61,579 nt of DNA from an uncultured Clostridiaceae bacterium. GTDB taxonomy: Bacteria > Bacillota > Clostridia > Clostridiales > Clostridiaceae. Numbering within the stretch: the first letter of the stretch is position 1; every line of letters starts with the position of its first letter. Both the position numbers and the translations under genes were made by a program. Below the pieces are notes generated by a model. The model was not told where the DNA came from, searched no databases, and saw only the letters and a program-made list of their open reading frames with translations. The DNA lies in NCBI GenBank assembly GCA_946405135.1, contig CAMJGD010000007.1:1-61579 (forward strand), written 5' to 3'. Shown here piece by piece: positions 34,853 through 43,827 of this stretch.

Positions 34853-35533
34853 TTACTCTATGATATCTTTTAAAAGGAGTTCTCTTATAGATTTATCTCT
34901 TGTATTTTCTATTTTTCTTTTGATATAGGCAGGCTTTTCTGATAAAACATAGATATAATCTCCAAGTTCTATAGCTTCATCTATATCATGAGTTACAAAT
35001 ATAACCGTAACCTCATTATCTATACAAAGCTTTTTAAAATCTTTTATTAATTGAAGTTTATTTTTTAAGTCCAAAGCCTTAAAAGGTTCATCCATTATCA
35101 TAATCTTTCCGCCATAAGCAAAGGCTCTAGCGATGCTTACCCTTTGTTTCATTCCTCCGCTTAAGGTTTCTGGGTAAAAGTTTAAGTAATCTTCCATTCC
35201 TACCATAGAAATATATTTTTTAATTACTTTTGAAAGTTCTGCTCCTTTAAACCTTTCCTTTAAAACAAATTTCATATTATCATAAACTGTAAGCCAAGGG
35301 ATTAATCTGTCCTCTTGAAATATAAAGCTTAAGGGTTTATCGTTAAAGCCCTCTATTTGCCCTTCATAATCCTTTATTATTCCTGATATTATATTAAGTA
35401 AAGTGCTTTTACCACAGCCAGAAGGTCCTAGAATGCAAGTAATGCTGCCTTTAGCAAAGTCCATAGATATATCCTCTAAAACCTGTAAATCTCCAAAGGA
35501 TTTTTTAATTTCTTTAACATAAATTTCTTTCAA
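34853..35533 (-). CDS. Ssu/Tau/nitrate-type ABC transporter ATPase
   Basis: A 226-residue ABC ATPase with Walker A (LGPSGCGKSTLL), signature LSGGMKQRVSIARAF, Walker B IMIMDEPFKALDL and H-loop VTHDIDEAIEL. The NrtD/SsuB/TauB family energises import of sulfonates, nitrate, bicarbonate or thiamine precursors. I start it at TTG 35533, four bases after the permease stop at 35538; a longer frame starting at 35596 would overlap the permease and add an unrelated N-terminus. Third gene of the operon. Confidence 0.8.
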   Translation of the reverse strand: MKEIYVKEIKKSFGDLQVLEDISMDFAKGSITCILGPSGCGKSTLLNIISGIIKDYEGQIEGFNDKPLSFIFQEDRLIPWLTVYDNMKFVLKERFKGAELSKVIKKYISMVGMEDYLNFYPETLSGGMKQRVSIARAFAYGGKIMIMDEPFKALDLKNKLQLIKDFKKLCIDNEVTVIFVTHDIDEAIELGDYIYVLSEKPAYIKRKIENTRDKSIRELLLKDIIE

Positions 35534-35537
35534 GATT

Positions 35538-36299
35538 TTAGTTCTCTCCCTTCCAAGCTTTGAGAATCCTAGTAAAAACTTTAGATAAAATTTCAATAAT
35601 TAAGGATATAAGTACTAATATTATAATCCAGGCAAAAACTCCTGAGGTGTTTAGCTGCATCTTCTCCACTTGTATACTGCTTCCTATAGAGTTAGGAGGC
35701 TGCCCTAAAACTTCTCCTCCAATAACTACCTTTAAGCTTAAACCTAAGGCTGAAGAAAATACATAAAATATACTTTTTAACACATTAGGAATATAAATAT
35801 ACCTTATAATATTTCTTTCCGTAACTTTATAAACCTTGGCCATTTTAATTAAATTTTGGTCTATATCCTGTATACCGTTTATAACTGCTTCATATAAAAT
35901 AGGAAATATGATTATGGTAGCTATTAATATAGGTGCCTTATCATTAGTAAGCCATATTAAAGCCAGCACTACAATAGCCATAGTAGGAATAGTTTTAAGT
36001 AAAGCTAAGATAGGGGATAGAAAGTAATAAAATCCCCTGCTTAAGGCAGCTATTATCCCTAGGATAACAGCTAGTATAAGAGAAATTAAAAAACTTATTA
36101 TAGTACGTCTTAAGGTATTAAGTAAAATTGCATAAAAACTTTTATCTTTAACTATTTCATTTAAGGATATTAAAGTTTCCTTAGGGGATGGGAGGATTAT
36201 GCTATTTTCTATAGCATAATAAGCTCCTATCCAAGTCAAAAATAATATTAAAATTCCTAAAAATATATACTTTTTATTTTTTAAAGTATAAGTTTTCAT
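35538..36299 (-). CDS. Ssu/Tau-type ABC transporter permease
   Basis: A 253-residue permease with about six hydrophobic helices and the BPD_transp_1 coupling region (PILYEAVINGIQDIDQNLIKMAKVY and IRYIYIPNVLKSI). It overlaps the binding-protein gene by 26 bases. With its neighbours it makes an importer for a small anion or heterocycle; the substrate cannot be told from sequence. Confidence 0.85.
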   Translation of the reverse strand: MKTYTLKNKKYIFLGILILFLTWIGAYYAIENSIILPSPKETLISLNEIVKDKSFYAILLNTLRRTIISFLISLILAVILGIIAALSRGFYYFLSPILALLKTIPTMAIVVLALIWLTNDKAPILIATIIIFPILYEAVINGIQDIDQNLIKMAKVYKVTERNIIRYIYIPNVLKSIFYVFSSALGLSLKVVIGGEVLGQPPNSIGSSIQVEKMQLNTSGVFAWIIILVLISLIIEILSKVFTRILKAWKGEN

Positions 36300-37266
36300 C
36301 TGGAAGTTTGCCTCCTATAGTTTTAGGATCACTGTCCATAAGCACTTTAAAATATTTATCATAATCTCCTTTAGCCTCTTCATTGGATACAAAATTCATG
36401 TTAGCTCTCTTTAAGGCTTCTTTTAAAACAGATTTATTTACAGATAGCTTCAATTCTTCTGCATACTTACCAAGGTCTTCTGGATTAGCATTAGCCCACT
36501 TTATGCTTTCCTCATATTCCTTTAAAAACTTATCTACAAAATCCTTATGTTTTGAAGCAACTTCTCCTTTTATAATAAGGCTGCTTTGAGGATAACCATA
36601 TTTTGATGAAGTAAGTTTTTTCCACTGCTCATTTAAGCTAATTACTAAATTAGTATTAGGCTTCTTTTGCAATATAGTTGAAAGCATAGGTTCTGGTACT
36701 GCTGCAATTTTAGCTTTTCCGCTTATAAAGTTAGGAGCAAGCTCTGTAGCACCATTTAAGTAGTTAAGATTTACATTTTTATCTGGCTCTAAGCCTTGCT
36801 GCTTAAGTATGTACCTAAGTATAATATCTGGTGTCAAGGACTTACCTATGGTGGTTATTTCTTTTCCTTTTAAATTATTTAAATCTCCTATATTCTCTTC
36901 GCTTATTAAAAAGAAAGAACCCCAGCTGCTTGTAGCAGATAATTTATAATCCAGTCCCTTATTATAAGCTTGAGCCGCTAAGTTTGAAGGAACTATAGCT
37001 ATGTCCGCTTCCTTTGAAAGTACCTTAGAGGCTAAGGTATCTGGAGTTTTTTCTATAGAAAAGTCTAAAGCTATATTTTTATCTATAGACTTATTTTCTT
37101 TAATTATCTTTGCCATAGTTAAAGCTGGTATGCCATCTGGCACTACTACCTTTAAAGTTACAGTTTCCTCATTAGTAATTTTAGCTTTCTCTTTTTTATT
37201 ACTACAACCAGCCATAAAAGTTAGTAACATAATAAAAACTAAAGCCATAGATATTTTTTTCTTCAT
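36274..37266 (-). CDS. Ssu/Tau/thiamine-precursor-type ABC substrate-binding lipoprotein
   Basis: A 330-residue binding protein. The signal peptide MKKKISMALVFIMLLTFMAGC ends in a lipobox; the mature part shows VTLKVVVPDGIPALTMAKII, EADIAIVPSNLAAQ and the NMT1/SsuA-type hinge. It is first in the operon with permease and ATPase. Start ATG 37266 (minus strand) has AGGAGTG at the right distance; a longer frame from 37296 adds ten residues without a ribosome site. A −10-like TATAAT lies on the minus strand at about 37308–37303. Confidence 0.85.
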   Translation of the reverse strand: MKKKISMALVFIMLLTFMAGCSNKKEKAKITNEETVTLKVVVPDGIPALTMAKIIKENKSIDKNIALDFSIEKTPDTLASKVLSKEADIAIVPSNLAAQAYNKGLDYKLSATSSWGSFFLISEENIGDLNNLKGKEITTIGKSLTPDIILRYILKQQGLEPDKNVNLNYLNGATELAPNFISGKAKIAAVPEPMLSTILQKKPNTNLVISLNEQWKKLTSSKYGYPQSSLIIKGEVASKHKDFVDKFLKEYEESIKWANANPEDLGKYAEELKLSVNKSVLKEALKRANMNFVSNEEAKGDYDKYFKVLMDSDPKTIGGKLPDENLYFKK

Positions 37267-37445
37267 GTAATCACTCCTAAAAAAATTTATAGTCAACTCT
37301 TCTATTATACACCTTAAAGCAAAAAAATCTGAGGGAAAGTTTTCCTAAGTACTTTGGATTTTTATTTGCTTTACATTAGTATTATATATGTGGGGGCTTG
37401 TGTGCTTATGTAAAAATAAATTATGTAGAAATTTTTTGCTTTAAT

Positions 37446-38838
37446 TTATATGGGAAAATGCATTTCTGCTTGAAAACCTGTGTTATCGCCGCTATGGAAT
37501 ATAACTTCTCCATGATGTAATTCTACTACTTGTTTTACAATTAGAAGTCCAAGACCATGATAACTGTTTGGATTCTTCTTTTCTTGCATTTGCACTTGCG
37601 TTGGCTTGTTTAGAAGCTTTGTTTTCTCTTCTAAGCAGCCTTTTCCATTGTCTTTTACAGTAATCACCATTCCTTTGACATAAGAAACAATATGAATGGA
37701 GATATCACATCCATTAGGATTATGCTTTATAGAATTCAAAATTAAATTACGAAAGGCTCTTTCAAGAAGACCAGCATCGCCTTTTAGTATGAATTTATTG
37801 TTTGATTCAACATTGAAATCAAAAGAATATTTTTCATATTCATCTTGGTTCATATAATCAACAACAATGTTTCGAAGCAATTTAACCATATCAATGGACT
37901 CATCGTTGATTTTAGTCAGGTTATACTCTAACCTTGAGGTTAAATTTAAATCTTCAATTAAACTTCGAATAGTTTCACTGCTTGTAATAATCTTTTGAAG
38001 AGATCTTTGATCATCTTCAATTAGTGCAGGACTTTTGGAGAGTTGATTTGCATAACCTAATACCAAAGATAGTGGAGTTCTAATATCATGGCTTACTCCT
38101 GCAATCCAATTAGCACGCATAGAATCCTGTGTTTTAAGCTTTGCTGAAGTGTCATTTAGTGCCATCTGAATATAAGACAATTCACCACTTGCCTGTAAAT
38201 TTATTTCTTTACCTTTTGGTAAGTCACAGATTGCTTCTGTAATAGGAAGAATGTCTCTAAATAGTTTGCGCTTTGAGAACCAGTAGAATGCAAACAATAT
38301 TCCTACATTAAGTAAAATATATACAACTAGATATTTGGGAAGAAGCTTCATCCCCTTGATGTCATAATAATTGGCAGGATATTTTGCATAGCTGTCTTTT
38401 GGAAAGCCAAGGACTAAAATTCCCTTTTCTATTACATAGGTGAAAACCGGATAATCTTTTAGATAGTACCTAGTAAAAAGTGCAATATCACCTCTAGAAT
38501 AGGAAAGAGGAAGTTCTTCAGGCAGGTATGCGCTCCATTTTATATTTCCCGATTGTTCATCAATAAGCATGGCCCATATATGATTGTCCTTTAAGGTATG
38601 TAAAATAGTATCATTTATATTGATTGCTTCTTTGCTGTTTTTTTATTTCATCTATGAGTGTACTGGCTACATCATTGGGTTTTACTAATCTAGCATTTCT
38701 CTTTACAGACTGGTAGCCAATGACTGTAAATACTACAAGATTAATAAAAAGAAGAAGTACCAATGCCAATATAAATTGAAGGAGTTTACGTTTTATAAAT
38801 GTACTTGTTGATTGCAAATTATCATCTTCCTTCCACAA
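37446..38838 (-). pseudogene. sensor histidine kinase, frameshifted in an A7 run
   Basis: Two frames together make one kinase. The 5' piece (38838–38611) holds a transmembrane helix (LLQFILALVLLLFINLVVFTV) and ends soon after DEIKK. If one A of the run at 38644–38638 (seven T on the plus strand) is removed, the frame reads DEIKNSKEAININD and joins the 3' piece. That piece has a second helix, HAMP-like linker, phosphoacceptor VSHDIRTPLSL, N box and GLGLLIVKQVVE. The extracytoplasmic loop and module position match the kinases of lantibiotic or bacitracin-type sensing systems. A sequencing error or slipped-strand variation at the homopolymer are both possible. The response-regulator gene overlaps its start by 17 bases. 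Confidence 0.8.
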
Positions 38839-39487
38839 TCAGCTTATATCCCAATCCTTTTATGGTAACTAATGACTCTGGATGGGAGGGGGTAGCTTCA
38901 ATTTTTTCACGAATCTTTCTAATATGTGTCATCAAAGAATTCTCATATCCATAATAGGCATCTCCCCATACGGCTTGACATATGTTATCGATGGTTACAA
39001 TACGGTTACTATTTCGATAAAGTACTTCAAGAATGGCATATTCTTTTGCCTTCAAGGGAATAAAGTCATTGTCCTTCTCAATTTCAGCCCGATCCCAATG
39101 AATAATGGCATGTTTTAAATTTGTGGCTTTTGAATCCTCAGGATAAGCTCTTTTTAAAATTGCATGGATACGAAAAAGCAAGTCCTTTGGATAAAAGGGC
39201 TTTGTTAAGTAATCGTCTGCACCTAATGAAAATCCATGGTACTGGTCCTCCATGTCATCCTTTGCAGATAAAAATAATACAGGAATGTTGGAAGATTTAC
39301 GAATCTCTTTTAGAATTTCATATCCATCCCCGTCTGGAAGCATGATATCTAAAACTGCCAGATGGATTTCATTTGCTTTAAAAACTGTTAAGGCTTCTGC
39401 TGCAGAAGCTGCTGTGATAATATTTGTATAATTTTCTTCTCGTAGAATCATTTGAATCATTTCTAAAAGCTCAAATTCATCATCCAC
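38822..39487 (-). pseudogene. OmpR-family response regulator lacking its native start
   Basis: A receiver domain (VDDEFELLEM, phosphoacceptor Asp in LDIMLPDGDG, Lys in YLTKPF) and an OmpR winged-helix domain (LKAKEYAILEVLYRNSNRIVTIDNICQAVWG). The frame upstream of the GTG at 39487 still reads DIYLL, the expected first strand, but then runs into sequence belonging to the transporter ATPase with no start codon. So the native ATG, ribosome site and promoter are gone. Translation from GTG 39487 would drop about seven residues of the first strand. Partner kinase downstream is also broken. Confidence 0.75.
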
Positions 39488-39489
39488 AA

Positions 39490-40233
39490 GGAGATATATA
39501 TCTTTTTGGGAAAAAGGTAAAAGCTAATCGAAATCATGAGCTAAAACAAATTGGTTCTCTCATTGAAGAGCCATCCTATTATGCCAACTTAACAGGGTAT
39601 GAAAACTTAAAGGTGATGCAGAAATTACTAGGATTTCCGGAAAAGAATATTAATGAAGCATTATCTATTGTTGGCTTATTAGAAGCAAAGGACAAATTGG
39701 TTAAAAACTATTCCTTGGGTATGAAGCAGCGACTAGGCATTGCTCTAGCTATCGTACGATTTCCTAAGGCTCTTATTTTAGACGAGCCTACCAATGGACT
39801 TGATCCAGCAGGAATACATGAAATCAGAGAGTTAATTAAAAGTTTTCCTAAAAAATATGGAATTACCGTTATGATTTCTAGTCATATTCTATCAGAAATT
39901 GAGCAAATGGCTACTACAGTTGGAATTTTGAATCATGGAAAACTGCTCTATGAAGGGAAATTGAATGAGCTGGAAAGTGGATATTCAGGTAATATGTTGT
40001 TTCGAGTAAGCAATCAAGGAAGAACAGTTTTACTAGAGCAATTAAGAAGCTTTGGAATTACAGCGGATTTTCGTCAAGATGGATATATTCAAACTCCAAT
40101 TTTAAAGGATAAAGATACGGCAAATCTTATTCGTTCTTTATCAAACCAGTCTGTTGACATTTATGAAATAAGAAGAGAAAAAGATACTTTAGAGTCCATA
40201 TTCTTGGAAATGACCATGAAGGAAGGTGTGTAA
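39490..40233 (+). pseudogene. lantibiotic-immunity-type ABC transporter ATPase, 5' end deleted
   Basis: The 3' about 245 codons of an ABC ATPase of the LanF/bacitracin-export kind: SLIEEPSYYANLTGYENL, signature NYSLGMKQRLGIALAI, Walker B ALILDEPTNGLDP and H-loop SSHILSEIEQ are all present. Walker A (GPNGAGKTT) and everything before GDIYLFGKKVK are missing; the sequence upstream is the antisense of the response regulator. An ATG at 39424 extends the frame through that antisense part, but it has no ribosome site and encodes no ABC sequence. Without Walker A the protein cannot bind ATP normally. Two permease genes follow at once. Confidence 0.8.
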
Positions 40234-40235
40234 AT

Positions 40236-40994
40236 ATGATTGCAAATTTATCTTTAGAGAGGTTAAAGGCAAAGCGTACAAAGGCTTACAGCATATCCTT
40301 TCTTATACTGATAATTGCAATGATGTGGATTACTGCATCTAACCTTCAATATATGAGGGTACCAGAACGTAGAAATTTTTCTATTATTGTTGGAAGTTTT
40401 TCAGATTTGAATGCTTTACTATTTCCTATTGCTATTGCACTTTTTTGTTCAAAGATTTCAGATATTGAGCACAAGGGAAATACACTAAAGCTGCTTATAC
40501 CTTCAGGACAAAATATAGGAAGCTTGTATATCTCTAAGGTGATTTATGCAGGATTGTTTTTTACCCTTCTTACATTATTACAATCCATTATGATACCAGT
40601 CATTGCAAAAAAATATCAAGTACCTTTTGAGATAAATATGTATTTACATCATTTGATTGGACTTGCTATTGCTAATTTATTCTTGATAGCTATACAAGTT
40701 TTCTTGTCATTAAAGCTTGAAAAACAGGCAATTTCCATTAGCATTGGTCTATTTGGAGGATTTTTAGGAATTATGATGAGTAGAGTCCCAGAAGTTTTAA
40801 GACAAATTCTTCCCTGGGGATATATTGGGGTTTTATCACCAGTAAAAATGGTATCTGAAAAAGTGGGTGAAGGAGCGGTGGCTCGTTTTATTCCCAAAAC
40901 AGGACTTGGAATAAGAGAAATAATTTATTTTATGGCAGCAGTAGGACTTATATTATTGTTTTCTAATGTTTTAAATAAGAAGGGAAGCAGGTGA
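40236..40994 (+). CDS. lantibiotic-immunity-type ABC transporter permease (LanE-like)
   Basis: A 252-residue ABC-2-type membrane protein with six hydrophobic helices and the start SLERLKAKRTKAYSISF, typical for immunity permeases of the LanE/MutE kind. The start lies two bases after the ATPase stop with GGAAGGTGTG as ribosome site. It would export cationic peptides from the membrane with the ATPase and the next permease, but the ATPase is truncated. Confidence 0.75.
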   Translation: MIANLSLERLKAKRTKAYSISFLILIIAMMWITASNLQYMRVPERRNFSIIVGSFSDLNALLFPIAIALFCSKISDIEHKGNTLKLLIPSGQNIGSLYISKVIYAGLFFTLLTLLQSIMIPVIAKKYQVPFEINMYLHHLIGLAIANLFLIAIQVFLSLKLEKQAISISIGLFGGFLGIMMSRVPEVLRQILPWGYIGVLSPVKMVSEKVGEGAVARFIPKTGLGIREIIYFMAAVGLILLFSNVLNKKGSR

Positions 40995-40998
40995 TGAT

Positions 40999-41739
40999 AT
41001 GTTTAATTATATTTTAGTGGAATTAAAGAAGGCAAAAAAGAATTATCTATTGCCAATTGGGGTATTCTTTGCTGCATTCAGTTTATTTATAGGAACAGGT
41101 ATTTTTGTTTTGAATAGAAATGTTTTGAATGAAGGAACTTTAGCTCTTGTTTTGTGGGGACAATCTGCTTTTTATTACAGTCAAATTTTCTTTCCTATAA
41201 TGCTGGCAATTCTTTGTTCTGTAGTTGTGGGAGTAGAAAGCAGAAATAAGAACTGGCAAAGAATGAAAGCCAATGGGGTAAGTATAAGAAAAATAGTAAT
41301 TGGTAAAATTACAGTATTATCGGGATACACTCTCCTTATACAATTGATTTTTTATGCTTTATTTATGATTATAGGAAAATTTATTCATATTCCTTTTGAA
41401 CAAGGAGATGGAGTTAAGTTTCTATTATGGGCGATTTTGGGATGGTTGGGAGGAACATCTATAATATCAATTCAGGTTTACTTGAACATTAAAACAGAAA
41501 GCTTTACCAAACCAATAGGAATCGCAGCAGCAGGTGCTTTTGTAGGATTTTTTATTATATTTATAAGTCAAGACCTCTTAAGAATCTATCCTTACTCACA
41601 AGGAACAGTAGCTATGCGATCTAGGGTATTAACTTCTATGAATGCAGAAGATACAGTACTATTTATTGCATTTAATTTAGTGATGCTCTTAATAGGGTAT
41701 CTTTTATCAGTACATACATTAAAAAATAGAAGCTACTAA
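40999..41739 (+). CDS. lantibiotic-immunity-type ABC transporter permease (LanG-like)
   Basis: A 246-residue permease of the same class with about six helices; it opens FNYILVELKKAKKNYLLPIGVFFAAFS, and has the conserved VVGVESRNKNWQRMKANGVSIRKI cytoplasmic loop, like MutG/EpiG proteins. It follows the first permease after four bases. It completes the transporter module and looks intact. Confidence 0.75.
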   Translation: MFNYILVELKKAKKNYLLPIGVFFAAFSLFIGTGIFVLNRNVLNEGTLALVLWGQSAFYYSQIFFPIMLAILCSVVVGVESRNKNWQRMKANGVSIRKIVIGKITVLSGYTLLIQLIFYALFMIIGKFIHIPFEQGDGVKFLLWAILGWLGGTSIISIQVYLNIKTESFTKPIGIAAAGAFVGFFIIFISQDLLRIYPYSQGTVAMRSRVLTSMNAEDTVLFIAFNLVMLLIGYLLSVHTLKNRSY

Positions 41740-41943
41740 ATTTCTATAATAATTACTACTTAAACAAAATCAAGTACTTAATATTTAATAAAATAAAAAA
41801 GGAGTTGTTGTACAGCTAAGTGAATAGTTAGCGGTATAACACGCCTTTAACAATAATAGGATAAAAAGTTAAGGTAGTAAAAAGTAATAAATTCTTAATA
41901 AATTTAAATAGAATTTTGTAATTTTTTATCTTTATACTAAGAC

Positions 41944-42175
41944 CATAAAATAAGTAGGAGGTGAACTGTTGCGATAAAACTATAAAAATAGAACTACTTT
42001 CGTAAGTAGTTAGCGAGGATCAAGCAAAATAAGTAAATACAAGATGTTACACGCAAAAGTAAACTTGTATATGTACCATGCGTTGTATGGGAATTTAAGC
42101 TTTCGGAGCATTATACTAAACGAAAGTAGCTTTACAGCAAAATCGAATACATTGAACAGAAAATTAAACAATACT
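41944..42175 (+). ncRNA. candidate structured non-coding RNA
   Basis: This gene-free block (41740–42213) carries a TATACT −10-like box at 41933–41938 and then a series of helices. AACTACT pairs with AGTAGTT (41992–41998 with 42005–42011); ATACAAG with CTTGTAT (42037–42043 with 42064–42070); CCAT with ATGG (42076–42079 with 42087–42090). CTACTTTCG (41994–42002) can instead pair over 9 bp with CGAAAGTAG (42121–42129), closing the whole structure. CTTTCG at 42100–42105 competes for the same partner. These mutually exclusive pairings and the conserved-looking GGAGGTGAACTGTTGCGAT at 41957–41975 suggest a folded RNA or riboswitch. No ORF is present. Confidence 0.45.
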
Positions 42176-42213
42176 TATATGTTTTTATAGGTTATTAGCA
42201 ATGGAAACTTGGT

Positions 42214-42774
42214 ATGAAGGTAATAAGCTTTTTAATAGAATATTTTAAGTCACCAAGAACTGTGGGAGCTGTAGCACCTAGTTCAGAAAAATTAGCAGAG
42301 AAGATGGTTTCTGATATTGACTTTGAAAATGCAAAATGTATTGTTGAGTATGGACCTGGTACAGGAGTATTTACAGACAAGCTTTTGGGAAGAAAAAAGC
42401 AGGATACAATATTGTTATTACTAGAATATAATAAAGAGTTTTGCAAACGGTTGGAAGAAAAATGTAATAGATATGATAATATTATAGTAATAAATGATTC
42501 TGATGAAAATGTAGATGAACATTTAGCAAAGTACAATATAGAAAAAGTGGATTACGTTGTTTCAGGTTTGCCTTTTGCAAGTTTACCGAAAAATGGTTCA
42601 AATAAAATATTAGAGAAAACTAGAGGCATATTAAAGTCTGATGGATTATTTATAACATTTCAGTATACTCTTTTAAAAAAAGAATTTATTACAGTTTATT
42701 TTAAGAAAATAGATATGGAAAGAGTTCTTTTTAATGTTCCGCCAGCCTATGTTTTTAGATGTTATAGTTGTTAA
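42214..42774 (+). CDS. class I SAM-dependent methyltransferase (phospholipid/rRNA-adenine methylase-like)
   Basis: A 186-residue cytoplasmic methyltransferase. It opens ISFLIEYFKSPRTVGAVAPSSEKLA, the typical N-terminus of the PmtA-like small methyltransferases, followed by motif I VEYGPGTGVFT, LLLLEYN (motif II acid) and VDYVVSGLPFASLP (motif IV). The C-terminus NVPPAYVFRC is usual for the group. The substrate is unknown; phosphatidylethanolamine and rRNA-adenine methylases share this fold. Ribosome site upstream of ATG 42214 is poor. Confidence 0.7.
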   Translation: MKVISFLIEYFKSPRTVGAVAPSSEKLAEKMVSDIDFENAKCIVEYGPGTGVFTDKLLGRKKQDTILLLLEYNKEFCKRLEEKCNRYDNIIVINDSDENVDEHLAKYNIEKVDYVVSGLPFASLPKNGSNKILEKTRGILKSDGLFITFQYTLLKKEFITVYFKKIDMERVLFNVPPAYVFRCYSC

Positions 42775-42919
42775 TACATATAAAAGTGAAAAATTATTTG
42801 ATAACTATAAAATTACTACAGGAAATATTAAAATACGCTTTTTAGACTGTAAGAGGATAGTATCTTCTTATGGTCTTTTTATTTTAAAAGAAGAACCCAA
42901 AGCAGCTATGAAGTTTTAG
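42775..42919 (+). pseudogene. short open frame after the methyltransferase, possible remnant
   Basis: An open frame overlapping the methyltransferase end reads NTYKSEKLFDNYKI through ILKEEPKAAMKF and stops at 42919. Composition looks coding but there is no ribosome site and no family I recognise. It may be a leftover C-terminus from another gene or chance. Confidence 0.2.
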
Positions 42920-43049
42920 CTGATTTTTAATATATAATTCAGTTTCCAATGGACTGTTTTGTTAATAAATACACAAGCAGTAAAATATAATAATAATGTA
43001 TGGAAAATATGTGAAATAAATTTATATATAAGTTATTTGGGGGGAGAGA

Positions 43050-43817
43050 ATGGTGGAAAATAAATCAAAAATAATAGCAGTAGCAGGTAAGGGTGGTGTT
43101 GGAAAAACATCTATTTCAGCTGCTATAGTGAAGGTTTTAGTTTCTTATTATCCTAAGGCTAAGATATTAGCAATAGATGCAGACCCTGCAGTAGGGCTTT
43201 CCACTGCATTAGGTATTGAGCCAGCAAGCACAATTGATGATATTCGTAAATCCATTATTGAAAATGTAGAAGATGGCAATACAAGAGAGGCTATTGAGCT
43301 TTTAGGTGAAGCAAGATATCGCATTTTTGATACCATGGTAGAAAAGGACGGTTTTGCATTTATTGCTGTTGGACGTCCTGAATCTGCAGGCTGCTATTGT
43401 AAAATTAATTCCTATTTAAAAGAAGTAATAAGCCTTTTATCAAATGAATTTGATTATGTGGTAATAGACGGAGAGGCTGGTATTGAACAAATCAATCGCC
43501 GTGTTATGGAGAAAGTAACTCATCTTATCTTAGTTACAGATCCAAGCAAAAAGGGTACTCAAGTAATTCAAACCATAAAAAAAGTTGCAGATAATCTAGT
43601 AATGTATGATGAGATAGGAGCAGTGGTTAATAGAATTAATGACATGTCACTTTCTGATTATATTGATACAGGAAATATTCCTATTTTGTCTTATATTTCT
43701 GAAGATAAAAATCTTGCAGCCTTTGATATTCAAGGTAAAAGTGTATTTAATCTTCCTGAAGATTCTAGTGTGATTATTGGGGCAAAAGAAATTATTAAAA
43801 ATATAAATCTATTGTAA
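43050..43817 (+). CDS. CooC-like P-loop ATPase
   Basis: A 255-residue SIMIBI-class ATPase. It has the deviant Walker A AGKGGVGKTS near residue 13, Walker B IDADPAVG, and the CooC signature GRPESAGCYCKINSYLKE near 110–125, whose CxC binds metal at the dimer interface. CooC proteins load nickel into CO dehydrogenase; relatives serve acetyl-CoA synthase. No CODH gene is nearby: the gene starts an operon with two dehydratase-like proteins, an activase and an acetyl-CoA-synthase-like domain protein. TTGGGGGGAGAG is the ribosome site. It probably matures a metal centre in this operon's enzyme, by inference. Confidence 0.8.
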   Translation: MVENKSKIIAVAGKGGVGKTSISAAIVKVLVSYYPKAKILAIDADPAVGLSTALGIEPASTIDDIRKSIIENVEDGNTREAIELLGEARYRIFDTMVEKDGFAFIAVGRPESAGCYCKINSYLKEVISLLSNEFDYVVIDGEAGIEQINRRVMEKVTHLILVTDPSKKGTQVIQTIKKVADNLVMYDEIGAVVNRINDMSLSDYIDTGNIPILSYISEDKNLAAFDIQGKSVFNLPEDSSVIIGAKEIIKNINLL

Positions 43818-43827
43818 AGGAGAAGCT

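Noticed and set aside
39424..39489. ATG at 39424 as the true start of the ABC ATPase
   Set aside because: The first 22 codons are antisense of the response regulator, there is no ribosome site and no ATP-binding motif; the frame is only open by chance.
41944..42175. Firm assignment of the structured region to the raiA RNA family
   Set aside because: The resemblance is from memory only and the expected neighbouring gene is not here; kept as an unnamed candidate.
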